NCBI RefSeq assembly: GCF_000306965.1
Contig: NZ_JH976435.1
Location: 224,958 to 288,957, forward strand
Direction: 5' to 3'
Origin: Amphibacillus jilinensis Y1
GTDB lineage: Bacteria > Bacillota > Bacilli > Bacillales > Amphibacillaceae
Length of the DNA: 64,000 nt
In this document: positions 45,405 to 57,350 of the stretch, piece by piece
Layout of the letters: every line of letters begins with the position of its first letter
Position numbering within the stretch: the stretch's first letter is position 1
Program-made: the position numbers and the translations under genes
Notes under the pieces: generated by a model
What the model saw: only the letters and a program-made list of their open reading frames with translations
Told to the model about the DNA's origin: nothing
The model's database searches: none

Positions 45405-46661
45405 TTGAACACGATCATAGCTTTTATACTAATGTTTGGTTTATTAGTATTTGTTCATGAATTTGGTCATTTTGTTTTTGCGAAAAAAGCAGGTATGCTC
45501 GTTCGAGAATTCGCAATTGGTTTTGGACCAAAGATATTTTCAATTAAAAAATCAGAGACATTATATACGGTGCGTATTCTACCGATGGGTGGGTATGTAC
45601 GTGTAGCTGGAGAAGATCCAGAAATTGTTGAGTTAAAACCAGGACAACATATTGGTCTCACTTACAATGCTGAGCAAAAAGTTAACAAAATCATTGTTAA
45701 TAATAAAGACAAACATCCTACTGCCCAAGTCATTGAAGTGGAAAGTGCGGACCTTGTCCATGATTTAACGATTAAAGGTAGATTAGCTGGTGAAGAAACA
45801 CTTCAGACATTTTATGTGGCCGAAGATGCGGACTACTTAATGAATGAGGTAGAAACCCAAATTGCACCTTATAATCGCCAATTTGCTTCAAAAACAAAAC
45901 GTCAACGAGCGATGCAATTGTTTGCAGGCCCATTGATGAACTTCATATTAACAGTTGTTTTATTTTTAATTTTAGGTGCTATGCAAGGAGTTCCTGTTAC
46001 TGAGGCAAGACTTGGAGAGATTCAGCCCAATAGTCCGGCTGAAGAAGCTGGCTTACAGCCTGGAGATCACGTTGTTTCAATTAATGATACGTCAATAGCC
46101 GAATGGATTGAATTTCAAACCTATGTTAGTGAGCGCCCAGAACAGCAACTATCAATGATTATTAATCGGGATGGTGAAGAAATTGAGCTCGCTGTGGTAC
46201 CGAGAGCGGAACAAATGGGTGATCGTGAAGTAGGACGTATTGGTGTGATGCAGTATGTGGAAAAATCTTTTGCACGAGCGATTCCGTTTAGCATTCAAGA
46301 AACTTACGAATGGTCTAAACTTATTTTAGTTAATTTAGGGATGTTGGTCACTGGCCAATTTTCAGTTGATATGCTATCTGGACCAGTAGGGATCTATGAT
46401 GCAACAGACCAAATTGTTCAAACAGGTATATGGAATTTTATACAATGGACAGCGGCTTTAAGCGTTAATTTAGGTATTATTAACTTGTTGCCGTTACCAG
46501 CACTTGACGGTGGACGCCTTATGTTCGTAGGCATAGAAGCTATTCGAGGTAAACCGATTTCGCCAGAAAAAGAAGGTTTGGTTCATTTTGTTGGCTTTGC
46601 TTTACTTATGTTATTAATGATTATCGTGACTTGGAATGATATTCAACGCTTGTTTTTATAA
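45405..46661 (+). CDS. rseP: Intramembrane zinc protease RseP (RasP)
   Basis: Site-2 protease that cleaves anti-sigma factors and signal peptides. 418 residues: HExxH at His18-Glu19-His22 (VHEFGHFVFAKKAGM), an extra N-terminal loop domain, a PDZ domain (about 195-270, NSPAEEAGLQPGDHVVSIND), and the third metal ligand in LPALDGGRLMF near residue 370. Four membrane segments. TTG start with GGAGAG upstream. Confidence 0.95.
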   Translation: MNTIIAFILMFGLLVFVHEFGHFVFAKKAGMLVREFAIGFGPKIFSIKKSETLYTVRILPMGGYVRVAGEDPEIVELKPGQHIGLTYNAEQKVNKIIVNNKDKHPTAQVIEVESADLVHDLTIKGRLAGEETLQTFYVAEDADYLMNEVETQIAPYNRQFASKTKRQRAMQLFAGPLMNFILTVVLFLILGAMQGVPVTEARLGEIQPNSPAEEAGLQPGDHVVSINDTSIAEWIEFQTYVSERPEQQLSMIINRDGEEIELAVVPRAEQMGDREVGRIGVMQYVEKSFARAIPFSIQETYEWSKLILVNLGMLVTGQFSVDMLSGPVGIYDATDQIVQTGIWNFIQWTAALSVNLGIINLLPLPALDGGRLMFVGIEAIRGKPISPEKEGLVHFVGFALLMLLMIIVTWNDIQRLFL

Positions 46662-46694
46662 ATAGATCAAAGGATAGAAAAGGTGGATTGTACG

Positions 46695-48395
46695 ATGAGA
46701 CAAAGTAAAACATTAATTCCAACTTTAAAAGAAGTACCTGCAGATGCCGATGTTGCTAGTCATCAGTGGTTATTAAGAGCGGGTTTTATCCGCCAGAATT
46801 TTTCTGGTGTTTATAGTTTTCTGCCTTTAGGAAAACGTGTGCTTGACAAAATAGAAACGATTGTACGTCATGAAATGGATCGCATTGGAGCTAACGAAAT
46901 GTTGATGCCAGTGATTCAGTCAGCAGACCTTTGGCGCGAATCAGGCAGATGGGACAAAATGGGCGCTGAGCTGATGCGATTAAATGACCGTCATAATCGT
47001 GAATTTGTCTTAGGTCCCACTCATGAGGAAGTTGTTACGAGCATTATTCGAGATGAGGTAAAAAGTTATAAAAAATTACCTTTAACCGTATATCAAATTC
47101 AAAATAAATTCAGAGATGAACGAAGACCACGGTTTGGATTGTTAAGAGGACGAGAGTTTATTATGAAGGATGCTTATTCCTTTCATACCAGTGATACAAG
47201 TCTAGACCAAAGTTATCAGGAGATGTATCAAACATACAGTCGTATCTTCAAGCGATTAGGACTAAATTTTCGTGCAGTCATTGCTGATTCTGGAGCAATG
47301 GGTGGTAAAGATACGCATGAATTTATGGCACTTTCTAAAGTGGGCGAGGATACCATTGCATTTTCAACGGAATCTGATTATGCTGCTAATATTGAAATGG
47401 CTGAAGTCATCGACCATTATACGCCGGCTGTAGCAGATACAAAACCCTATACGAAAATAGAAACACCAAATCAAAGAACAATGCAGGAAGTTGCAGATTT
47501 CCTAGGTCATAAACTAGAAGAAGGTTTTAAATCGTTATTATTTAAAGTTGATGATGGTTACGTATTAGCTGTAACACGAGGGGACCATGAAGTTAATGAA
47601 ATCAAACTTAAACATTACCTTAAAGCAGACAACGTTGAACTTGCAACAGAAGAGCAGACGGCTCACGTAATGGGAGCTAGCTTCGGATCACTTGGCCCGA
47701 TTGATGTCTCAACTGATATTCGAGTTATTTGTGATTATGCGATACGTTCTGTTGCATCAGCAAGTTGCGGTGCAAATGAAGAAGGTATGCATTATGTTAA
47801 TGTTAACCCTACGCGTGACTTGAAAAATGTTGAATACACAGATTTAAGATTTATTAAAGAGGGTGACCCATCTCCAGACGGTAAAGGAACAATTGAATTT
47901 GCAGAAGGTATAGAGATTGGTCAAGTTTTTAAATTAGGTACATTTTATGCTGATCAATTAGGTGCAACATATTTAAATGAACAGGGGAAAGCGGCGACGG
48001 TGATGATGGGCTGTTATGGCATTGGTATTTCTCGTACAATGGCTGCTATCGTAGAACAATATCATGATGATAAAGGTATTGTTTGGCCAAGCTCAGTCGC
48101 TCCATTTCAAGTACATCTGCTTGTGCTAAATAGCAAAAAGCCTGAGCAAAGTCAGTTAGGTGATATGCTTTACAACAAATTGTTGGATGCGGGATTTGAA
48201 GTCCTTTACGATGATCGAAATGAACGAGCGGGTGTGAAGTTTGCCGATAGTGACTTAATTGGCATCCCTCATCGAATAACGGTTGGAAAGCAAGCGGCTG
48301 ACGGTATTGTTGAATGTAAAGTACGCCATTCTGGTGAACAATCTGAATGTCATGAAACAGAGGTAGTCGATTATTTAAACAGAGCATTACATTAA
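46695..48395 (+). CDS. proS: Prolyl-tRNA synthetase (bacterial type, with editing domain)
   Basis: Class II synthetase, 566 residues. Motif 1 region ([26 protein letters not shown]), motif 2 ([17 protein letters not shown]), the INS editing domain (about 220-400, with [14 protein letters not shown]) and motif 3 ([14 protein letters not shown]), then the anticodon-binding domain. ATG 46695 follows AAAAGGTGG; an in-frame GTG at 46683 overlaps it. Confidence 0.97.
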   Translation: MRQSKTLIPTLKEVPADADVASHQWLLRAGFIRQNFSGVYSFLPLGKRVLDKIETIVRHEMDRIGANEMLMPVIQSADLWRESGRWDKMGAELMRLNDRHNREFVLGPTHEEVVTSIIRDEVKSYKKLPLTVYQIQNKFRDERRPRFGLLRGREFIMKDAYSFHTSDTSLDQSYQEMYQTYSRIFKRLGLNFRAVIADSGAMGGKDTHEFMALSKVGEDTIAFSTESDYAANIEMAEVIDHYTPAVADTKPYTKIETPNQRTMQEVADFLGHKLEEGFKSLLFKVDDGYVLAVTRGDHEVNEIKLKHYLKADNVELATEEQTAHVMGASFGSLGPIDVSTDIRVICDYAIRSVASASCGANEEGMHYVNVNPTRDLKNVEYTDLRFIKEGDPSPDGKGTIEFAEGIEIGQVFKLGTFYADQLGATYLNEQGKAATVMMGCYGIGISRTMAAIVEQYHDDKGIVWPSSVAPFQVHLLVLNSKKPEQSQLGDMLYNKLLDAGFEVLYDDRNERAGVKFADSDLIGIPHRITVGKQAADGIVECKVRHSGEQSECHETEVVDYLNRALH

Positions 48396-48398
48396 CAA

Positions 48399-48436
48399 TT
48401 AACCCTTGTCTATGAAAAAAACGGACAAGGGTTTTC
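48399..48436 (+). terminator. Terminator between proS and polC
   Basis: AACCCTTGTC (48401-48410) pairs with GACAAGGGTT (48424-48433), then TTCC. The T-run is short, so read-through into polC is possible. Confidence 0.65.
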
Positions 48437-48473
48437 CAACTTTATTACTGATACTGAATCTGGAGGTTAAGAA

Positions 48474-51400
48474 ATGAGCTTATCCAGTCATGAAAAAATG
48501 AATCTTCTACTAGAGCAAATAAATATAAATGAACAGGACCAAGCAACGTATTTTGCCAATGCACAATTATTGAAATTAGAGGTATTTAAAAAAGAACGAA
48601 GCTGGCTCTTTCACTTTAATATTGAAAAAGTCTTACCGACTCAAATCTATCGTTTGTTACGCTTGAAATTACAAGAGACGTTTCAGTCGATAGCTGAGGT
48701 TGACATGATTATCACTTGTGATGATCAATCGATAACCAATGAACAAATGTCTGGTTACTTTAGAGACTTTATTGAGACAGCTCAAGACCTGTCACCAGCG
48801 TATGCTGATTTACTAAAGGCACAGCAACCTGTTATACAAGAACAAAAGCTAGTCATAAAAACACGAAATGAAACGGAAGCAACGGTGATAGAAAATCGAC
48901 TGAATACAAGCTATCGTGCTTATTGCCAACGTGTCGGTATACCAATTTGGATCATCGATACAATCGCAGATCAGACCAAAGAGGATTTAGCTAAATTTAA
49001 AGAACAAAAAGCGTTAGAAGATAAATTACTTGTTAAGAAAGCAATGGAAGATAAAGAAAAAAGAACAGATAAAAAGGAACAACAGGCTTCGGATCAGCCA
49101 TTGATGATTGGTTACCCAATCAAAGAATCACCATTACAAATGAAAGACATTGTAGAAGAAGAAAGACGTGTCATCTTGCAAGGCTACATTTTTGATGTGG
49201 AAGTTCGAGAGTTAAGGTCAGGTCGTCATCTTCTCATTGCCAAAGCAACAGATTATACGGACTCCTTTTCATTAAAAATGTTTTCAAAGGGAGATCAAGA
49301 CCAAGAAAAGTTTAAATCAGTTAAACAGGGCATGTGGGTTAAAGTAAGAGGGAGCATCCAAACAGATACTTATACAAATGAGCTAACGATGATGCTCAAC
49401 GATTTGAATGAGATAAAGCCGAAAGTAAAGCAAGATTTAGCTGATGATGATCAAAAACGTATTGAATTACATGCACATACAACCATGAGTCAAATGGATG
49501 CTGTTGTTTCTGTTTCAAAACTAGTTGAGCAAGCTGCTAATTGGGGGCATCAAGCAATTGCTATAACAGATCATGCAGTTGCACAGGCATACCCTGAAGC
49601 GCATGCGGCAAGTCAAAAGCATGGTATTAAGATGATATACGGTGTAGAAATTAACTTAGTCGATGATGGCGTGCCAATCGCATATAATGAAGTCGACCTT
49701 GAGTTAGATGAAGCCACCTACGTTGTGTTTGACGTGGAAACAACGGGTTTATCTGCAGTGTATGATACAATTATTGAATTGGCAGCTGTTAAGTTCAAAA
49801 ATGGAGAAATAATTGATAAGTTTGAGCGCTTTGCTAATCCACATAAGCCGTTATCTCAAACGATCATTGATTTAACAGGTATTACCGATGATATGCTTAA
49901 AGATGCCCCAGAGGTTGAAGATGTATTAAGCGCGTTTCGTGAATGGATCGGTGATGATATTTTAGTTGCTCATAATGCAAGTTTTGATATGGGTTTTATT
50001 AATCAGGGATTTGAGCAACATGGTCTGCCCAAAGCGCTTAATCCAGTCATTGACACGTTAGAGTTAGGTCGATTTATTTTACCACAATTAAAGAGCCATC
50101 GACTCAATATACTATGTAAGCATTACGGGATTGAACTGACACAGCACCATAGAGCGATTTATGATACAGAGGCAACAGCCTATTTATTATGGAAATTAGT
50201 TAAAGCCGCAGAAGAAAAAGACATTACCAACCACAATCAATTTAATCTGCATATGGGGGAAGGGAATGCTTATCAACGTGCTCGGCCATACCATGCAACA
50301 TTATTGGCTAAAAATGAGATCGGGTTAAAAAATATATTTAAGCTTATTTCAATGGCCCATATTGATTACTTCTATCGCGTGCCGCGCGTACCTAGATCGA
50401 AATTAACGGCCCATCGTGAAGGGATTCTAATAGGGACAGCTTGTGAAAAAGGTGAAGTCTTTGAAACGATGATGCAGAAATCAGCAGAAGAAGCGGAAAA
50501 GGTAGCCAGATTTTATGATTATATTGAAGTTCAACCACCAGAAAATTATTATCCGTTAATTGAACGAGAATTGGTTCAAAATGAAGCACAGATATACGAT
50601 ATTATCCGTAACATTGTTAATTTAGCTGATCAACTAAATAAACGATGTGTAGCAACTGGAAATGTCCATTACTTAGAGAAACAAGACAAGGTTTATCGTA
50701 AAATTCTAATTAAGTCACAAAATGGTAACCCACTAAGTAGGCAGAAATTACCGGATGTTCCTTTTAGAACGACAGATGAAATGTTAAGTTGCTTTGAATT
50801 TCTTGGTGAAGACAAAGCAAAGGAAATTGTCGTTGACAATACACAAAACCTAGCTAATGAGATTGAACAAATAAGCCCTATAAAAGAAGAGTTATATACA
50901 CCGAATATTGAGGGTGCTGACAAAGAAATTAGAGAAATGAGTTATGCATTTGCGCACAATTTGTATGGGGAAAAATTACCTGATCTTGTTGTAGAAAGAA
51001 TGGAAAAGGAACTAAAAAGTATTATTGGTCATGGCTTTGCGGTTATCTATTTAATCTCTCAAAAACTAGTAAAGAAATCATTAGATGACGGCTATCTTGT
51101 AGGGTCGCGCGGGTCAGTAGGTTCTTCATTAATTGCAACCTTTACTGAAATTACCGAAGTCAACCCGTTACCGCCACATTATGTCTGTCCAAAGTGTAAA
51201 CATCATCAATTTTTCACTGATGGAAAATATGGGAGTGGTTACGATCTTCCTGACCAAAATTGCCCGGAATGCGGAACGGAATATAATAAAGAAGGGCAGG
51301 ATATTCCGTTTGAAACCTTTTTAGGGTTTAAAGGGGATAAAGTACCAGATATTGATCTCAATTTTTCAGGTGCATATCAACCCGTTGCCCATAATTATAC

Positions 51401-52766
51401 GAAGGTTCTATTTGGTGAAGACAAAGTTTACCGAGCTGGAACAATCGGTACAGTTGCCGAAAAGACTGCTTATGGTTACGTTAAAGGCTATGCCAGTGAT
51501 CGTGATCTGCATATTAAGAATGCAGAAGTTGATCGATTAGTTAAAGGTTGTACAGGTGTAAAAAGAACAACAGGGCAACATCCAGGCGGTATTATTGTTG
51601 TTCCTGACGACATGGATATATACGATTTTACCCCGATCCAATATCCAGCTGATGACCGTAACGCTGAGTGGTTAACGACACACTTTGATTTTCATTCTAT
51701 ACATGATAATTTATTGAAGCTTGATATACTAGGACATGATGATCCGACGATGATTAGGATGCTTCAAGATTTAAGCGGTATTGATCCAATGACCATCCCA
51801 ACTGATGATGATGAAGTAATGAAAATCTTCTCATCTCCTGAAGTATTGGGCGTGTCAGCTGAACAAATCATGTGTGAAACAGGTACATTAGGGGTTCCAG
51901 AGTTCGGAACACGATTTGTGCGACAAATGTTAGAAGATACAAACCCTAAAACTTTTGCAGAACTTGTTATTATTTCTGGGTTGTCGCATGGAACGGATGT
52001 GTGGTTAGGTAATGCACAGGAATTGATTAATCAAGGCATTTGCAAGCTTCCTGATGTTATTGGCTGTCGTGATGATATTATGGTTTACCTCATGCATAGG
52101 GGACTAGATGCATCTTTAGCATTTAAAATTATGGAATCTGTGCGTAAAGGTAAAGGGTTAACCGACGAGTGGATCGTTGAAATGAAAAAGCATGATGTAC
52201 CAGACTGGTATATTGATTCATGTAAAAAAATAAAATACATGTTTCCTAAAGCACATGCGTCAGCTTATGTTCTAATGGCGATTAGAATTGCTTATTTTAA
52301 AGTCCATCATCCCATTCTTTTCTACGCTGCATACTTTACTGTGCGTGCCAGTGATTTTGAATTAGACACAATGGTGAAAGGGTCTGAAGCGATTCGAACA
52401 CGAATTGAGGAAATTTACAAAAAAGGAAACGATGCTGCACCTAAAGAAAAAAGTTTAGTTGTTGTACTAGAACTGGCATTAGAGATGAATGAGCGTGGCT
52501 TTAAATTTGGTAAAGTTGATTTATATAAATCAAGTGCAACAGATTTCCTTGTGGAAGGGGACCATTTAATACCACCATTTAATGCCATTGATGGCCTTGG
52601 CACTAATGCGGCATTAAATATTGTTAAAGCTAGAGAACAAGGAGAATTTTTGTCTAAAGAAGATTTACGTGAACGCAGTCGTATTTCAAAAACAGTGATT
52701 GAGTATTTAGAGAATCATGGATCCTTAAACGGCATGGAAGAAAAAAATCAATTATCATTGTTTTAG
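48474..52766 (+). CDS. polC: DNA polymerase III PolC (replicative, with proofreading)
   Basis: Main replicative polymerase of Gram-positives. 1430 residues in the PolC order: N-terminal domains, OB fold (about 230-320), PHP domain ([15 protein letters not shown] near 330) interrupted by the 3'-5' exonuclease ([12 protein letters not shown] near 416 with later [10 protein letters not shown]), then the polymerase core with zinc-binding cysteines (CPKCKHH...CPECG, about 905-940) and catalytic PDIDLNFSG near 960. Length matches B. subtilis PolC (1437). RBS TGGAGGTTA. Confidence 0.98.
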   Translation: MSLSSHEKMNLLLEQININEQDQATYFANAQLLKLEVFKKERSWLFHFNIEKVLPTQIYRLLRLKLQETFQSIAEVDMIITCDDQSITNEQMSGYFRDFIETAQDLSPAYADLLKAQQPVIQEQKLVIKTRNETEATVIENRLNTSYRAYCQRVGIPIWIIDTIADQTKEDLAKFKEQKALEDKLLVKKAMEDKEKRTDKKEQQASDQPLMIGYPIKESPLQMKDIVEEERRVILQGYIFDVEVRELRSGRHLLIAKATDYTDSFSLKMFSKGDQDQEKFKSVKQGMWVKVRGSIQTDTYTNELTMMLNDLNEIKPKVKQDLADDDQKRIELHAHTTMSQMDAVVSVSKLVEQAANWGHQAIAITDHAVAQAYPEAHAASQKHGIKMIYGVEINLVDDGVPIAYNEVDLELDEATYVVFDVETTGLSAVYDTIIELAAVKFKNGEIIDKFERFANPHKPLSQTIIDLTGITDDMLKDAPEVEDVLSAFREWIGDDILVAHNASFDMGFINQGFEQHGLPKALNPVIDTLELGRFILPQLKSHRLNILCKHYGIELTQHHRAIYDTEATAYLLWKLVKAAEEKDITNHNQFNLHMGEGNAYQRARPYHATLLAKNEIGLKNIFKLISMAHIDYFYRVPRVPRSKLTAHREGILIGTACEKGEVFETMMQKSAEEAEKVARFYDYIEVQPPENYYPLIERELVQNEAQIYDIIRNIVNLADQLNKRCVATGNVHYLEKQDKVYRKILIKSQNGNPLSRQKLPDVPFRTTDEMLSCFEFLGEDKAKEIVVDNTQNLANEIEQISPIKEELYTPNIEGADKEIREMSYAFAHNLYGEKLPDLVVERMEKELKSIIGHGFAVIYLISQKLVKKSLDDGYLVGSRGSVGSSLIATFTEITEVNPLPPHYVCPKCKHHQFFTDGKYGSGYDLPDQNCPECGTEYNKEGQDIPFETFLGFKGDKVPDIDLNFSGAYQPVAHNYTKVLFGEDKVYRAGTIGTVAEKTAYGYVKGYASDRDLHIKNAEVDRLVKGCTGVKRTTGQHPGGIIVVPDDMDIYDFTPIQYPADDRNAEWLTTHFDFHSIHDNLLKLDILGHDDPTMIRMLQDLSGIDPMTIPTDDDEVMKIFSSPEVLGVSAEQIMCETGTLGVPEFGTRFVRQMLEDTNPKTFAELVIISGLSHGTDVWLGNAQELINQGICKLPDVIGCRDDIMVYLMHRGLDASLAFKIMESVRKGKGLTDEWIVEMKKHDVPDWYIDSCKKIKYMFPKAHASAYVLMAIRIAYFKVHHPILFYAAYFTVRASDFELDTMVKGSEAIRTRIEEIYKKGNDAAPKEKSLVVVLELALEMNERGFKFGKVDLYKSSATDFLVEGDHLIPPFNAIDGLGTNAALNIVKAREQGEFLSKEDLRERSRISKTVIEYLENHGSLNGMEEKNQLSLF

Positions 52767-52844
52767 TAAAGAAACCCTTTTGATTTACTTGCTTTATATA
52801 CCAATATATGATATATTTTATATGGATTTAAATGAGCGTGCTAC

Positions 52845-52874
52845 AAGAAAGAGTGGGGAAACCCACTCTTTCTT
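52845..52874 (+). terminator. First hairpin after polC
   Basis: AAGAAAGAGTGGG (52845-52857), GAAA loop, CCCACTCTTTCTT (52862-52874): a perfect 13-base-pair stem. There is no immediate T-run, but TGTGTTTTTT follows 20 bases later. Could act in both directions or as an RNA 3' end. Confidence 0.7.
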
Positions 52875-52911
52875 CACAGCTTAGTGCTTTTGTGTTTTTT
52901 ATGGTGATGGG

Positions 52912-52944
52912 AATCCCTTGTCGATTTTGACAAGGGATTTATCA
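52912..52944 (+). terminator. Second hairpin after polC
   Basis: AATCCCTTGTC (52912-52922), GATTTT, GACAAGGGATT (52929-52939), then TATC. The core CCCTTGTC/GACAAGGG is shared with the hairpin after proS and nearly with the one after rbfA. Tandem terminators after polC suggest tight isolation from the rimP-nusA operon. Confidence 0.65.
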
Positions 52945-53119
52945 TTGCACGATAAGTGCGATAAGCTTTAAGTGCTACATAAGCTTTATGAGTCTTTCGG
53001 TTAATAGGTTAGCGGATTTAAATCAATAATGAAAATATGGTTTAATGCGTAGACTATAAAAAGATAGGCTTGTATACACCTAACACTTAATATATGAATG
53101 AAATAAAGGAGGCGATAAG
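52945..53119 (+). other. Remaining polC-rimP gap
   Basis: About 175 bases with no gene. It contains a small GCAC/GTGC hairpin at once after the second terminator and the modest promoter at 53050-53078. Upstream, at 52803-52817, the polC 3' region has the AT palindrome AATATATGATATATT. Confidence 0.45.
53050..53078 (+). promoter_or_regulatory. Possible promoter for rimP-nusA operon
   Basis: TAGACT (53050-53055), a 17-base spacer and TATACA (53073-53078), two mismatches in each hexamer. It is the best candidate in the gap after polC, 42 bases before rimP. Confidence 0.3.
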
Positions 53120-53596
53120 ATGAGTGGTCATGTCATACAACAAGCAGAAATATTGGTTACACCAATTTTAACAGAAATGAATTTAACACTGGTTGATATT
53201 GAATTTGTTAAGGAAGGAAAAAGTTGGTTTTTGCGTGTTTTTATTGATAAATCAGGAGGCGTAGACATTGAAGAATGTGGGCGTGTATCTGAACAGTTAA
53301 GTGAGCGTTTAGATGAGCAAGACCCGATTTCTGTACCTTATTATCTAGAAGTATCATCACCTGGAGCTGAGCGACCATTAAAAAAGCAAGAGGATTTACG
53401 TATGCATGTAGGTGAGCATATTCATGTTAAATTGTATGAACCGATTGATGGAGCAAAAGTGTATGAGGGCCGTTTGGTTACCTTTGATGAAAATGAGGTA
53501 GCTACACTTGAAGTGAAAGATAAAGCAAGAACTAAACAAGTTAAGATACCGTACAATAAAATGGCTAAGGCTCGCTTAGCGGTATCATTTAATTAA
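53120..53596 (+). CDS. rimP: Ribosome maturation factor RimP
   Basis: 30S assembly factor. 158 residues with [51 protein letters not shown] and a C-terminal Sm-like domain ([20 protein letters not shown]). AAAGGAGGCG 8 bases before the ATG. First gene of the nusA-infB cluster, standard order. Confidence 0.97.
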   Translation: MSGHVIQQAEILVTPILTEMNLTLVDIEFVKEGKSWFLRVFIDKSGGVDIEECGRVSEQLSERLDEQDPISVPYYLEVSSPGAERPLKKQEDLRMHVGEHIHVKLYEPIDGAKVYEGRLVTFDENEVATLEVKDKARTKQVKIPYNKMAKARLAVSFN

Positions 53597-53609
53597 AGGG
53601 GGATCTATT

Positions 53610-54725
53610 GTGAGTAAAGAGCTTTTTGATGCCATTCATTATTTAGGTAAAGAAAAAGGTATTGATAAAGATGTTTTAATAGAAGCGTTAGAGGCTGCAC
53701 TTATTTCAGCTTATAAAAAGAATTTTAAATCTGCTACAAATGTAAGAGTGGACCTTAATGAAGAAACCGGTAGTATGAAGGTTTTCTCACGTAAAGAAAT
53801 TGTTGATGAAGTTGAAGATACCCAACAACAGCTTGGAATTGATGAAGCGAAAGCAATTGATCCAACTTATCAAGTAGGAGATGTTGTTGAGGTTGAAGTA
53901 ACACCTAGAGACTTTGGACGTATTGCTGCACAAGCAGCTAAACAAGTGGTGACACAAAGAGTTAGAGAAGCAGAACGTGGCGTTATTTACAATGAATATA
54001 TTGATCGAGAAGAAGATATCATGAATGGTATTATTCAACGTGTTGATTCTCGTTTTGTTTATATTGATTTAGGAAAGGTTGAGGCCAAATTAGCTGAACC
54101 GGAACAAATGCCAACTGAGAATTACCGTGTGCATGACCGTATTAAAGTATTTGTTACAAAGGTAGAAAACACCAACAAGGGACCTCAAATCTTTGTTTCC
54201 CGATCACATCCTGGTTTACTTAAACGCCTTTTTGAAACAGAAGTACCAGAAATTTATGACGGTATTGTCGAAATTCGTTCTGTTGCAAGAGAGGCTGGTG
54301 ACCGATCGAAGATATCTGTTTATGCCCAAGATCCTGATATAGATCCCGTCGGTTCTTGTGTAGGTCAAAAGGGTCAACGTGTTCAAACGGTTGTAGATGA
54401 ATTGAAAGGTGAAAAGATTGATATTGTTGAATATTCAGAAGATCCTATCGTCTATGTATCTAATGCGTTAAGCCCATCAAAGGTAACGAAAGTTATTGTT
54501 GATGAAACAGATAAGGCGACAACGGTGGTTGTACCAGACAATCAATTATCGTTAGCAATTGGTAAGCGTGGTCAAAATGCACGCTTAGCTGCAAAATTAA
54601 CAGGCTGGAAAATAGACATTAAAAGTGAGACCGAAGCAAAAGAATTAGGTATTCTCACAAGCAATGTTCAGGGTGAAGAAAACGGTGAGCCACTTTTTAA
54701 TGCGGATGAAGATTTATTTGAGTAA
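53610..54725 (+). CDS. nusA: Transcription termination/antitermination factor NusA
   Basis: RNA polymerase-binding factor that modulates pausing. 371 residues: N-terminal RNAP-binding domain (LIEALEAALISAYKKNF), S1 domain (about 130-200, GIIQRVDSRFVYIDLG), KH1 (VGSCVGQKGQRVQTVVDEL) and KH2 (LAIGKRGQNARLAAKLTGW). It lacks the long C-terminal repeats of E. coli NusA, as usual in Bacilli. GTG start after AAAGGGGGAT. Confidence 0.97.
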   Translation: MSKELFDAIHYLGKEKGIDKDVLIEALEAALISAYKKNFKSATNVRVDLNEETGSMKVFSRKEIVDEVEDTQQQLGIDEAKAIDPTYQVGDVVEVEVTPRDFGRIAAQAAKQVVTQRVREAERGVIYNEYIDREEDIMNGIIQRVDSRFVYIDLGKVEAKLAEPEQMPTENYRVHDRIKVFVTKVENTNKGPQIFVSRSHPGLLKRLFETEVPEIYDGIVEIRSVAREAGDRSKISVYAQDPDIDPVGSCVGQKGQRVQTVVDELKGEKIDIVEYSEDPIVYVSNALSPSKVTKVIVDETDKATTVVVPDNQLSLAIGKRGQNARLAAKLTGWKIDIKSETEAKELGILTSNVQGEENGEPLFNADEDLFE

Positions 54726-54739
54726 GGAGGAGCTTTATT

Positions 54740-55021
54740 ATGCCTAAAAAAAATAAAAAAATTCCGTTGCGAAAATGTATTGTTACCCAGGAAATGAAGC
54801 CTAAGCAAGCATTAATTCGGGTAGTTAAAACAAAAGATGGGGATGTTTTTGTTGATCCATCTGGTAAGAAAAATGGACGTGGCGCCTATGTCTCTCATGA
54901 TTTAAGTGTTGTCGATCAAGCAGAAAGTAGTCAATCAATAGAACGCCATTTTCAAGTTAAAGCGATAAAGGAAATTTATCAAGATTTAAGAAAAGTAATA
55001 CAAGGTGAAGACGTTGAGTAA
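54740..55021 (+). CDS. rnpM: RnpM (YlxR), RNase P modulator
   Basis: Small basic RNA-binding protein of the YlxR fold, 93 residues: KIPLRKCIVTQEMKPKQALIRVV and DPSGKKNGRGAYVSHDL. Recently linked to RNase P modulation in B. subtilis. Between nusA and rplGA in the conserved cluster. AAGGAGGAG lies before the ATG. Confidence 0.93.
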   Translation: MPKKNKKIPLRKCIVTQEMKPKQALIRVVKTKDGDVFVDPSGKKNGRGAYVSHDLSVVDQAESSQSIERHFQVKAIKEIYQDLRKVIQGEDVE

Positions 55022-55319
55022 CGAGCAAAAATATCTAAACATGATCGGTTTGGCGACAAGAGCCCGTCAAATAGCTGTAGGAGAAGACCAAATTATTAAA
55101 GCGATTAAACAAAGACAAGCCAAGCTTGTTCTAATCGCCAGTGATATTGGCCTTCAAACACATAAAAAGCTTACAGATAAGTGTAAGTTTTATCGTGTAC
55201 CTTATCGGACAGTTGTCGATCGTGATACATTATCACATGCGATTGGTAAGGCTGGGAGAGTGGCTATTGCTATAACGGATGAAGGCTTTGCTGAGAAGAT
55301 TTGCTCATTACTCGATTAA
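55014..55319 (+). CDS. rplGA: L7Ae-family ribosomal protein YlxQ (RplGA)
   Basis: Kink-turn-binding L7Ae fold protein, 101 residues: MIGLATRARQIAVGEDQIIKAIKQRQAKLVLIASD and the C-terminal VAIAITDEGFAEKICSLLD. TTG 55014 with AAGGTG 6 bases upstream is preferred over GTG 55005; it overlaps the rnpM stop. Target RNA is not known. Confidence 0.92.
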   Translation: MSNEQKYLNMIGLATRARQIAVGEDQIIKAIKQRQAKLVLIASDIGLQTHKKLTDKCKFYRVPYRTVVDRDTLSHAIGKAGRVAIAITDEGFAEKICSLLD

Positions 55320-55340
55320 ATAATATTCGGGGGTGACTGT

Positions 55341-57350
55341 ATGGCTAAAGTAAGAGTATATGAATATGCCAAAAAGCACAATGTATCAAGTAAAGACGTT
55401 ATTAATCAGTTAAAAGAGATGAAGGTAGATGTGACCAATCATATGTCAACGATCTCAGATGAGATTGTCACTAAGTTAGATGAGATTTATAGTAAAGACA
55501 ACAAACAATCAAAACCTAGTCAAGAGAAAAGCTCAAATAATCATAAGACGCAAACGGCTGAAAAACAAGAGGAAACAAAGCCTCATTCATCTAAACAAGA
55601 TGAAAAAGTGATTAAATATACGGGAACGTTAACCGTTGGAGATTTAGCTGAAAAACTAGGGAAAGATACAAGTGAAATCATTAAGAAACTAATGTTTTTA
55701 GGTGTTATGGCAACCAAAAATCAAGATTTAGATGATGATTCTATTGAATTAATTTGCGGGGAATACGGTTTAGCTGTTGAAAAAGAAGTACAGATTGAAA
55801 AGACAGATTTGCTTCAATATATTGAAGCAGATAAAGAAGACCAACTTGTTGAACGTCCCCCAGTTGTTACAATAATGGGTCACGTTGACCACGGTAAAAC
55901 AACTTTGCTCGATTCTATTCGACATACTAAAGTAACTGAGGGAGAAGCAGGCGGCATTACTCAACATATTGGAGCATACCAAATTAAAGCAAATGATAAA
56001 AAAATCACGTTTTTAGATACACCGGGGCATGCTGCTTTTACAAGTATGCGTTCACGAGGTGCGCAAGTAACAGATATAGCAATCTTAGTTGTGGCGGCAG
56101 ATGATGGTGTCATGCCTCAAACGATTGAGGCGATTAACCACGCGAAAGCAGCAGAAGTTCCAATTATTGTTGCGGTGAACAAGATGGACAAAGAAGGGGC
56201 AAATCCTGATCGTGTCATGCAAGAGCTTACAGAATATGAGTTAATTTCTGAAGACTGGGGTGGCGAGACTGTATTTGTTCAAATGTCTGCGATTCAAGGC
56301 GAAGGTATTGATGACTTGTTAGAAATGATTTTACTCGTCGCAGAAGTAGAGGAACTTAAAGCCAATCCGAATAAGCGTGCTGACGGTACAGTAATTGAAG
56401 CAGAACTTGATAAAGGGCGAGGTTCAGTAGCTTCTTTACTTGTTCAAAATGGTACCCTTCATGTTGGTGATCCTGTTGTTGTCGGTCATACATTTGGACG
56501 AGTAAGAGCTATGGTTAATGATTTAGGACGCCGTGTTAAAAAGGTGGGTCCATCTACACCAGTTGAGATTACTGGTTTGAATGAAGTGCCACAAGCTGGT
56601 GATCGTTTTGTTGTATTTAAGGATGAAAAGACTGCTCGTCAAATTGGCGAACTTAGACAACAGAAGCAAATTGAAGAGCGTCGTGGAAATCAATCAAGAG
56701 TGAGCTTAGAAGACTTGTTTGATCAAATCAAACAAGGCGAAATAAAAGATATAAATATTATCTTAAAAGCTGATGTTCAAGGATCTGCTGAAGCTTTGGC
56801 TGCTTCACTGAAGAAAATCGATGTAGAAGGTGTAAAGGTTAACATCATTCATACAGGCGTAGGGGCAATTAAAGAGTCAGATATTATTTTAGCCTCTGCT
56901 TCCAATGCTATTGTGATTGGTTTTAATGTTAGACCTGATAACAATGCTAAGAAAGCAGCTGAATCGGAAAATGTTGATGTTCGCTTGCACCGTATTATTT
57001 ATAAAGCGATTGAAGAAATTGAAGCTGCAATGAAAGGGATGCTCGATCCTGAATTTGAAGAAAAGGTGATTGGTCAAGCCGAAGTAAGAGAAACGTTTAA
57101 AGTATCTAAAATCGGTACCATTGCAGGAAGTTATGTTACAGATGGGCGTATAACACGTGATTCTGGTGTACGAGTTATCCGTGATGGCGTTGTTATTTTT
57201 GAAGGTGAAATTGACTCACTAAAACGTTTTAAAGACGATGTTAAAGAAGTCGCTCAAAATTATGAGTGCGGTATTACTTTACAAAACTTCCACGATATCA
57301 AAGAGGGCGATGTTTTTGAATGCTACATCATGGAGGAAATCAAGCGCTAA
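55341..57350 (+). CDS. infB: Translation initiation factor IF-2
   Basis: GTPase that brings initiator tRNA to the 30S subunit. 669 residues: N-terminal helical domain ([24 protein letters not shown]), Lys/Gln/Ser-rich linker, then G domain with VDHGKTTL near 183, DTPGHAAF near 228 and NKMD near 283, domains II-IV after it. Shorter than B. subtilis IF-2 mainly in the linker. GGGGGTGA precedes the ATG. Confidence 0.98.
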   Translation: MAKVRVYEYAKKHNVSSKDVINQLKEMKVDVTNHMSTISDEIVTKLDEIYSKDNKQSKPSQEKSSNNHKTQTAEKQEETKPHSSKQDEKVIKYTGTLTVGDLAEKLGKDTSEIIKKLMFLGVMATKNQDLDDDSIELICGEYGLAVEKEVQIEKTDLLQYIEADKEDQLVERPPVVTIMGHVDHGKTTLLDSIRHTKVTEGEAGGITQHIGAYQIKANDKKITFLDTPGHAAFTSMRSRGAQVTDIAILVVAADDGVMPQTIEAINHAKAAEVPIIVAVNKMDKEGANPDRVMQELTEYELISEDWGGETVFVQMSAIQGEGIDDLLEMILLVAEVEELKANPNKRADGTVIEAELDKGRGSVASLLVQNGTLHVGDPVVVGHTFGRVRAMVNDLGRRVKKVGPSTPVEITGLNEVPQAGDRFVVFKDEKTARQIGELRQQKQIEERRGNQSRVSLEDLFDQIKQGEIKDINIILKADVQGSAEALAASLKKIDVEGVKVNIIHTGVGAIKESDIILASASNAIVIGFNVRPDNNAKKAAESENVDVRLHRIIYKAIEEIEAAMKGMLDPEFEEKVIGQAEVRETFKVSKIGTIAGSYVTDGRITRDSGVRVIRDGVVIFEGEIDSLKRFKDDVKEVAQNYECGITLQNFHDIKEGDVFECYIMEEIKR

